The position numbers and the translations under genes are program-made. Shown here in pieces: positions 6,053-10,889 of a stretch of 10,889 nt of DNA. The DNA lies in the NCBI GenBank assembly GCA_934462775.1, contig CAKSIR010000078.1, forward strand, positions 1-10,889, written 5' to 3'. Position 1 is the stretch's first letter. Each line of letters starts with the position of its first letter. Source of the DNA: an uncultured Ruminiclostridium sp. (lineage in GTDB: Bacteria; Bacillota; Clostridia; Oscillospirales; Ruminococcaceae). The notes under the pieces were generated by a model. That model did no database searches and was not told the origin of the DNA. It was given only the letters and a program-made list of their open reading frames with translations.

Positions 6053-8611
6053 TTACATACCCTTTCCGCCCATGCTTAACGGCTTTTCCGTGCCTTTGTT
6101 CTTAGGCATTGCGGTTGTCTGCTTATTTTCGTCAAAAAGGTCGGAGAGGCTGATTTCCTCGTTGATTGTTTCTTCTTTCTCAACGGCGTTTGCTGAGGTC
6201 TTGCTTGCAATTACGTTGTATTTTTCTATGAACGGAAGCTTCTTTTCCTCATCAGTCAGCGATTCCTCGTATTTATCCATTGCGGTTTCAAACCCATGCA
6301 TAGTCTCCTTGATAGAATTATACACTGTTGTGCCGTATCTCTCTGCTATGCCCTGATTTAACATTACATGAGTATCGTCGTTGATCATTATAGGGGAGAA
6401 ATCCGGATTTTCCGACGGCAGATAGTACTTTGCAAAGGCTTCGCAGGCGTTATCTCCCAGATTTTCAGGAGGATTATTCACAATGAATGAAAGAGCGGCG
6501 ATCTCATAGCCTACCTTCTTATTGTCCAAATAATCGGCGACAGTCTTCATATCATCGGATTCATTGTAAAAGTAGCTTAATATTCCCTTTGCTTTTCCTG
6601 AGCAGTAAGCGAATATTCCATCTTTCGTTTTAGCTGTTATATTGTCGGTTTTTTCTCTCAGATACGTATCGCTGCTCATATACCCCAGATAGGATTCAAG
6701 GCAGCCCTGAAGCTTGATAAACGGCTGGATTCTGCCTGACGTGAATTCGAAAACGGCTCCCGCGCGATTGGTAACTCTCTGTGCGTCTGGGTCTGTCGGG
6801 GCAATAAAGTTATTTTGAAGCGTATCATACGACTGGCTGAAATCCATTGCCATCTTTCCCAAGGCGTATTGTTTGATAAAGTTATCTGTAAATTCCCGGT
6901 GATTGCTTGGATCAAGGCGCGTTATAGGCTGCTTGATAAGTGCGTCATAGCTGTTCGCGCATACCTTTTCTATATTCTGAAATCTTTCAAGGAGGTATTT
7001 GTTGTACGCATCTCTTGTAACATCGTTCTTTTCAACCTGAGATTTATTTGCAAATTCATCGTAGCTCATTACCTTGACTTCAGAAATAAATTCCTTGCCT
7101 ATTCTGCTGCGGAGATTCGCTCCGTCGGCGGATTTTTCGGTCAATTCTTCATAGGTGTAGCCCTTTGACATACCGTACATAATCGCAAGGTTTGCGCGTG
7201 AAGTATTGCGTCCCATAGTCTTAAGGGCCGGTTGTTCAACGCCTCTATAATCGGTATATGTCAGATCCTTCAGGATTCCATTGTTGATTTTTTCGAGTCT
7301 GTCCTTGTCATAGGAGGTGGTATTATACGCGCCTGAGAAGAACTCAAAATCCAACTCGGACATTTTGTCGCCGTGCCGTGCCAAAGCGTTTCTGATTTGT
7401 GTTACCTCGGCGCTTCTCTTTGCGGCGGAAACGGTCTTTGCGTTGGTGGGATCAATCTGATAATCTCTCTTCGCCTCGTTTGCCGCCTTGACCTTGTCCT
7501 TGAGAGTAACCTTAAAGCCGAAAAGCTGCTTTAACATGGTCCAGAATGAACGTGTTTCGGTGTTCATGGACATATCGGTCTTTACGGGAACAATAGGTCC
7601 GTTTGTAAATCCGCCGTGACCGTCGGGAATAAACTTGCATACGTCCAGCTTTGCGCCCTCCATTGCCCTTGCCGCAATTGCGCACTTTGTGTCTGCGTTC
7701 TTCTTCATTTCATTGAACTGGAAGCTGAGAGTCGGCGTTTTGATTTCTTCGTTCCAATTGACAGCCTTTCCGTCCACCAGAACGCCCATAGCCGGGTCTA
7801 TGCCTGCCTTTTCAAGGGTTTTCAGCTCGTCGTCGGTGTAGAGCGCCTTAACCATACGGTCGATGTTTGTTTCGCCCCATTCGGTTTCGGTAGGAGAAAG
7901 ATCGTTGCTCTTCTGCTTTTCCACAAAGCTCTCTGCGGTAAGATCCACAATAGGATTCTTGTCGAAAACAAGGTTTGCGATCTTAACGTTTGGAGTTATA
8001 TCCATATTTGCGTAGTTTTCGATTTTTGTAAAGCCCTTTACCGAATTTTCAAAGGCTTCCCTTTCCTCAGGGCTCATATTTTTGTATATGTCCCTGATGG
8101 AAGCAAGATCCCGCTTTTCTTCAGCAGTCGCTTTGCTGAAGCTGTCGCTTTTTTTGCCCTTGGCTATCTTAAGAATTTCCTCGGCGTTACCGTTTACAAT
8201 CTCAAGAATATCCGTCATTGGCTGAGTCTGATTTACTCTTTTTTTGCCGTCGATGCCTGTAAAAATATTTCTATCGGAGAAGGTACTCATCAGCACATTT
8301 AACGTGTTTAACCGATCCTCCTGAGGAACTTCGCCGTAGTGCAGATCGACGCATTTATTCGCAATGACCTTTTTCATGTCGCCGCTGATGTTTCTGTCGG
8401 ACTCTTTAACTAAACTCCTGAACTCTCTGCTAACCTCCGCCGGAATTTCAAAATTCTCCTTAAGCTCGCTCATGCAAGCCTTGATTTCCTGAATCTGACC
8501 GTCCTTTACGCATTTTTCAAATTCCGGGAAAACGAAATGCCTTACGGCGATACCCATTGCTTTCTGAACAGGGTCTGCCATATTCTCAATAATCTTATCG
8601 AAACGGTTCAT
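6053..8611 (-). CDS. Large protein of unknown function (remainder of an interrupted gene)
   Basis: I do not recognise this 852-residue protein. It has no signal peptide and no convincing membrane helix, so it is probably cytoplasmic. It is rich in Lys, Glu, Asp and Asn, has few cysteines, and looks mainly helical in its first 200 residues. A basic amphipathic segment (FWTMLKQLFGFKVTLKDKVKAANEAKRDY-like) lies at about 356-384. The last 65 residues are charged and probably disordered, with an acidic patch ISLSDLFDE and a basic GGKGM end. No enzyme motif is visible. The Met at 8611 has no ribosome binding site; the same frame is open upstream except for one TAA at 8717-8719, back to a well-placed ATG at 8830. 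It is thus either a point-inactivated gene or read by stop suppression. It uses more AT-rich codons than its neighbours, suggesting an accessory gene. It stands alone with its own terminator. Confidence 0.75.
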   Translation of the reverse strand: MNRFDKIIENMADPVQKAMGIAVRHFVFPEFEKCVKDGQIQEIKACMSELKENFEIPAEVSREFRSLVKESDRNISGDMKKVIANKCVDLHYGEVPQEDRLNTLNVLMSTFSDRNIFTGIDGKKRVNQTQPMTDILEIVNGNAEEILKIAKGKKSDSFSKATAEEKRDLASIRDIYKNMSPEEREAFENSVKGFTKIENYANMDITPNVKIANLVFDKNPIVDLTAESFVEKQKSNDLSPTETEWGETNIDRMVKALYTDDELKTLEKAGIDPAMGVLVDGKAVNWNEEIKTPTLSFQFNEMKKNADTKCAIAARAMEGAKLDVCKFIPDGHGGFTNGPIVPVKTDMSMNTETRSFWTMLKQLFGFKVTLKDKVKAANEAKRDYQIDPTNAKTVSAAKRSAEVTQIRNALARHGDKMSELDFEFFSGAYNTTSYDKDRLEKINNGILKDLTYTDYRGVEQPALKTMGRNTSRANLAIMYGMSKGYTYEELTEKSADGANLRSRIGKEFISEVKVMSYDEFANKSQVEKNDVTRDAYNKYLLERFQNIEKVCANSYDALIKQPITRLDPSNHREFTDNFIKQYALGKMAMDFSQSYDTLQNNFIAPTDPDAQRVTNRAGAVFEFTSGRIQPFIKLQGCLESYLGYMSSDTYLREKTDNITAKTKDGIFAYCSGKAKGILSYFYNESDDMKTVADYLDNKKVGYEIAALSFIVNNPPENLGDNACEAFAKYYLPSENPDFSPIMINDDTHVMLNQGIAERYGTTVYNSIKETMHGFETAMDKYEESLTDEEKKLPFIEKYNVIASKTSANAVEKEETINEEISLSDLFDENKQTTAMPKNKGTEKPLSMGGKGM

Positions 8612-8716
8612 TGAGTTGATAAGCTGGAAATAGTTGCCGTTTCTTCCGACAAGATCGCTGGTTTTAAAGTCGTTGATTCTGTACGAATACAGGTTTCTGT
8701 TAGTATCGTAACGTTC

Positions 8717-8830
8717 TTATACCTGTTCGTTCCAGCTGTCCTTTGAAAGCTTTTCAGCTTCATCGCCGTGTATAAAGCCTAAGGCTTCTCTCATAAATTC
8801 ATCGCAGCTTTTAACTTTTTTCTTTGGCAT
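8717..8830 (-). pseudogene. 5' fragment of the large unknown gene, ended by an in-frame TAA
   Basis: The ATG at 8830 has a strong ribosome binding site, AGGAGG at plus-strand 8839-8844, with 8 bases between. It encodes 37 residues (MPKKKVKSCDEFMREALGF and so on, ending WNEQV) and then TAA at 8719-8717. The next 35 codons (ERYDTNRNLYSYRINDFKTS and so on) are open, in the same frame, and lead directly into the Met at 8611; 8830 minus 8611 is 219, or 73 codons. The whole reading frame would be 924 residues if the TAA were a sense codon, for example Tyr, Gln, Lys or Glu by a single base change. No GTG or TTG restart with a ribosome binding site is present between the stop and 8611. The upstream AT-rich 70 bases contain TATAAC and TATAAA but no well-spaced -35, so the promoter is uncertain. 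Confidence 0.7.
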
Positions 8831-8838
8831 CGTTATAT

Positions 8839-8844
8839 CCTCCT
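8839..8844 (-). promoter_or_regulatory. Ribosome binding site that fixes the start of the large gene
   Basis: Minus-strand AGGAGG sits 8 bases before the ATG at 8830. The ATG at 8611 is preceded by CAGCTTATCAACTCA, with no purine-rich site. This contrast is the main reason to place the original start at 8830. Confidence 0.8.
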
Positions 8845-8920
8845 GTTTAACGTGTTTTCGTTTGCTGTATGTTTATACTCCAAAATTAAAAAAACGTTAT
8901 ACCTTTTTAGAAATTTTTTC

Positions 8921-8964
8921 AAAAAAGCGGTATGAAGCAGCATTGTCTGTGCTGCTTCATACCG
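8921..8964 (-). terminator. Terminator of the marR-MATE operon
   Basis: CGGTATGAAGCAGCA (8928-8942) and TGCTGCTTCATACCG (8950-8964) are a perfect 15-bp inverted repeat with a 7-base loop. On the minus strand the stem is followed by CTTTTTT (plus 8921-8927), as expected for a strong rho-independent terminator 13 bases after the MATE stop codon. The plus side has no T-run. Confidence 0.88.
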
Positions 8965-8977
8965 ACGCGGGCAGAAA

Positions 8978-10318
8978 TTACATATACTTGTATTTTTTTC
9001 TGTACGCAATGATAAAAACAATGCTGACAGCGGCGGCAATGCCCTCCGCAAAGACCACCGACCACCATATTCCGTCAATCTGCCACAGCAGCGGCAGCGC
9101 AAACACGAACGTCACCTGCAAAACAACCGTTCTGAAAAAGGAAAGCAGCGCGGAAATCAGACCGTTGTTCATTGCGGTGAACAGCGCCGAACCGAAAATT
9201 CCCACTCCGCAGAAAAGGAACGCCGCCGAGTAGATTGAAAACGCGTGAACCGTTATGCTCAGCAGCTCCGCGTCGTAGCTGGTGAAAATCATTGCAAGCG
9301 GCGCTGCCAGCAGTTCGGCGGAAACGAACATTACCGCAGCCGTCGAGGCGATTATAACAGCGCATTTTTTAAACAGGCTTTTCAGCTCCGCAGCGTTGCC
9401 CGCCCCGTAGTTGTAGCTGAAAACAGGCGAGGTTCCCACGGTAAAGCCGAAGAAAACCGCAATGAATATCATGTTTACATACATAAGCACGCCGTAGGCT
9501 ACAACGCCGTCGTTGCCCGCATATTTCAGCAGCTGCGCATTGTACAGCATACCTACCAGCGACATTGAAATGTTGGAAAGGAACTCGGAGGAGCCGTTTG
9601 CGCAGGCTTTAAGCAGCGACCTGCCGTCAAATTTGGCTTTGCCAAGCTTAAGGTTCCAGTTGTTTTTGGGGTTCAGGAACATGATTATCGGTACAGCCGC
9701 GCCAACGCACTGACCCATAACGGTAGCAACGGCAGCGCCGGCTATGCCCCAGTTGAAAACCGCAATAAACAGCCAGTCAAGCACCATGTTTGTTACGCCT
9801 GCTCCAACGGTAACAAGAAAGCCTACATGAGGCTTTTCGGCGGTAATGAGAAAGCCCTGCATCGTGTACTGGAGCGATACGAACATAATTCCGCAAAGGC
9901 AGATTCTGCCGTATATGACCGCGTTTTCCAGTACCTCCCCCTCCGCGCCTAAAAGCTGCGCAGCCTGCGGGAGAAATATATTTCCGACAATGCCAAGCAC
10001 AGCGCCTGCCGCCGCCATAAAATAGGTGAAAAATGAGAACAGGCTGTTCGCCTTTTCGCGGTCGCCCTCGCCCAGAGTCTTTCCTATAAGCGCGGAGCCG
10101 CCAAGCCCTACCATGTTGCCCACTGCGCCAAGCATCATTATGAACGGCATGATGATATTAAGCCCCGCGAACGGTATTTTGCCTACATAGTTGGATACAA
10201 AGAAGCCGTCCACAATACCGTATATCGAGGCGAAAATCATGCTTGCTATTGACGGCAGCGTAAATCTAAGCAGCCGCCCGAATGTAAAGTGATCCGAAAG
10301 CTGAATCGGGTTTTTCAT
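8978..10318 (-). CDS. MATE-family multidrug efflux transporter
   Basis: A 446-residue integral membrane protein with about 12 hydrophobic segments arranged as two related halves, the normal size for MATE exporters. These antiport drugs, cationic compounds or metabolites out of the cell against Na+ or H+. Visible family traits include the N-terminal FGRLLRFTLPSIASMIFASIYGIVDGFFVSNYVG, which matches the first helix with its conserved P and D, the GLGGSALIGKTLGEGDREKAN loop after helix 2, and the corresponding GTSPVFSYNYGAGN loop in the second half. It most resembles MepA-like clostridial MATE proteins. The C-terminus ends in a basic RKKYKYM tail. The ribosome binding site GGAGG lies 6 bases before the ATG and inside the last codons of the upstream MarR gene, one base away, so the two are coupled. 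Substrate cannot be read from sequence. Confidence 0.92.
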   Translation of the reverse strand: MKNPIQLSDHFTFGRLLRFTLPSIASMIFASIYGIVDGFFVSNYVGKIPFAGLNIIMPFIMMLGAVGNMVGLGGSALIGKTLGEGDREKANSLFSFFTYFMAAAGAVLGIVGNIFLPQAAQLLGAEGEVLENAVIYGRICLCGIMFVSLQYTMQGFLITAEKPHVGFLVTVGAGVTNMVLDWLFIAVFNWGIAGAAVATVMGQCVGAAVPIIMFLNPKNNWNLKLGKAKFDGRSLLKACANGSSEFLSNISMSLVGMLYNAQLLKYAGNDGVVAYGVLMYVNMIFIAVFFGFTVGTSPVFSYNYGAGNAAELKSLFKKCAVIIASTAAVMFVSAELLAAPLAMIFTSYDAELLSITVHAFSIYSAAFLFCGVGIFGSALFTAMNNGLISALLSFFRTVVLQVTFVFALPLLWQIDGIWWSVVFAEGIAAAVSIVFIIAYRKKYKYM

Positions 10319-10319
10319 T

Positions 10320-10772
10320 TTAATCCTCCCTCCGCATTGCTTTTTCTATTTCCTCGCATAAATATCCGTTAATTCGTCCAAACATATCGAGATAGCCGTT
10401 CAGCTCCTCGTCCGTAAACCGCCCGAACGCTGCCTGCTCCGCTTTTTTCAGCCTTTCGACCGTGTTTTCCGCCAGCTCCCGCCCTTTTTCGGTAAGGCTT
10501 ATTCTTTTGCGGTTTCGTGCGCCGGGAATTGCTTCAAGCTCCGCGCAGCCGTCCTTTATAAGGTTGTTCAGGGCTGTGTTGATCGTCTGCTTCGGAAACC
10601 AGCATTCGCGGCACAGATCCTGCTGTGTGTATTCTTCTCCGCCATTTGAAACAACGTACAGTATCCACATCGCCGAATCGGATAAACCGCACCTTGCGGC
10701 GGCGCTGCGATATATGGCGTCGTTTTCCTTTAGCCTGCTGTCAAGCTGTTTAATGTAGCTGTCTATATTCAT
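10320..10772 (-). CDS. MarR-family transcriptional regulator
   Basis: A 150-residue winged-helix repressor of the MarR family, which typically binds palindromic operators as a dimer and is released by small ligands or oxidation. The DNA-binding helices span about 47-74 (YTQQDLCRECWFPKQTINTALNNLIKDG), the wing is at 80-92 with basic RNRKR, and helical dimerisation regions lie at both ends. Cysteines at 28, 54, 57 and 75 in or near the DNA-binding part raise the possibility of redox sensing, which is only a guess. The ATG at 10772 is preceded by GGAGGT about 11 bases upstream. The gene sits one base before the MATE exporter, and its promoter contains a perfect palindrome, so it very probably represses itself and the pump. 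Confidence 0.92.
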   Translation of the reverse strand: MNIDSYIKQLDSRLKENDAIYRSAAARCGLSDSAMWILYVVSNGGEEYTQQDLCRECWFPKQTINTALNNLIKDGCAELEAIPGARNRKRISLTEKGRELAENTVERLKKAEQAAFGRFTDEELNGYLDMFGRINGYLCEEIEKAMRRED

Positions 10773-10820
10773 TGCTTTTAAGCACCTCCGATACAGTTAG
10801 TCCGTAACAGACATTTACAT

Positions 10821-10849
10821 ATTATAGTCCGATTTCGGACTATTGTCAA
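10821..10849 (-). promoter_or_regulatory. Consensus promoter of the marR-MATE operon
   Basis: On the minus strand, TTGACA (10849-10844) and TATAAT (10826-10821) are separated by exactly 17 bases, a perfect sigma-A consensus. The transcript would start near 10814, about 42 bases before the marR ATG. Such a strong promoter makes sense if it is normally held off by a repressor. Confidence 0.9.
10824..10843. promoter_or_regulatory. Palindromic operator filling the promoter spacer
   Basis: ATAGTCCGA and TCGGACTAT are perfect 9-bp arms around a 2-bp centre. The 20-bp site fills the spacer between -35 and -10 and overlaps the first half of the -10 box. A further half-site-like CGGACTA lies near 10798-10804, in the leader. 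Size and location fit a MarR dimer that blocks RNA polymerase; binding by the adjacent MarR protein is inferred. Confidence 0.8.
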
Positions 10850-10859
10850 GCGTTTATGC

Positions 10860-10887
10860 AAAAAAAATCCACCTTTAAAAAGGTGGA
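10860..10887 (-). terminator. Terminator of an off-window minus-strand gene
   Basis: Plus-strand TCCACCTT (10868-10875) and AAGGTGGA (10880-10887) form an 8-bp stem with a 4-base loop. On the minus strand the stem is followed by eight T's (10867-10860). It ends a gene lying to the right of the window and insulates the marR promoter, whose -35 begins only about 11 bases further on. Confidence 0.85.
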
Positions 10888-10889
10888 AC

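Noticed and set aside
7616..8302. 228-codon plus-strand open frame inside the large unknown gene
   Set aside because: It is antisense to a longer frame with normal protein composition. The translated product is Cys/Phe/His-rich and looks like a reverse-strand shadow; it has no operon context.
8717..8719. In-frame stop considered as a selenocysteine or pyrrolysine codon
   Set aside because: The codon is TAA, not TGA or TAG, so neither recoding system applies.
8928..8964. Perfect 15-bp inverted repeat considered as a mobile-element end or recombination site
   Set aside because: It directly follows the MATE stop and is followed by a T-run on the minus strand, so a terminator explains it. There is no second copy or transposase in the window.
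8833..9102. 89-codon minus-strand frame spanning the end of the MATE gene and its terminator
   Set aside because: It overlaps the MATE coding region in another frame, crosses the 15-bp terminator hairpin, and has an Arg/Cys-rich shadow composition.

Overview
The window looks like chromosome from a low-to-mid GC Gram-positive bacterium of the class Clostridia, probably a gut Oscillospiraceae/Ruminococcus-like species. This is inferred from strong AGGAGG-type ribosome binding sites, consensus sigma-A promoters, rho-independent terminators, and the IIA-IIB-IIC domain order of the fructose permease. Species cannot be named from the sequence alone. Every gene supported here lies on the minus strand, so transcription runs from right to left.

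Right end (about 10889 to 8920): the terminator of an off-window gene is followed by a textbook promoter (TTGACA, 17 bp, TATAAT). Its whole spacer is filled by a 20-bp palindrome. The promoter drives a two-gene operon: a MarR-type repressor and a 12-helix MATE efflux pump, one base apart. The operon ends at a perfect 15-bp hairpin followed by a T-run. The layout suggests an autoregulated, ligand-inducible drug or metabolite exporter.

Middle (8830 to about 6020): one very large gene of unknown function. Its evident start, with a strong ribosome binding site, is at 8830. The reading frame is broken by an in-frame TAA at codon 38 and then stays open to 6053. Only an 852-residue remainder, starting at a Met with no ribosome binding site, is intact. 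It ends with a 10-bp hairpin terminator. The product is soluble-looking, charged and unlike any family I recognise.

Left half (about 5930 to 130): a complete fructose phosphotransferase operon, fruR-fruK-fruA-ptsH-ptsI. Enzyme I and HPr pass phosphate from PEP to the IIA and IIB domains of FruA, which imports fructose as fructose 1-phosphate. FruK makes fructose 1,6-bisphosphate, and FruR (DeoR family) is the likely fructose 1-phosphate-responsive repressor. A promoter, an inverted repeat and a cluster of TGAATGTT-like direct repeats lie ahead of fruR, and a strong terminator follows ptsI. Notably, the HPr has Ala in place of the regulatory Ser46, so it should not be a substrate of HPr kinase.

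The leftmost 80 bases hold a plus-strand terminator belonging to a convergent gene or transcript outside the window.
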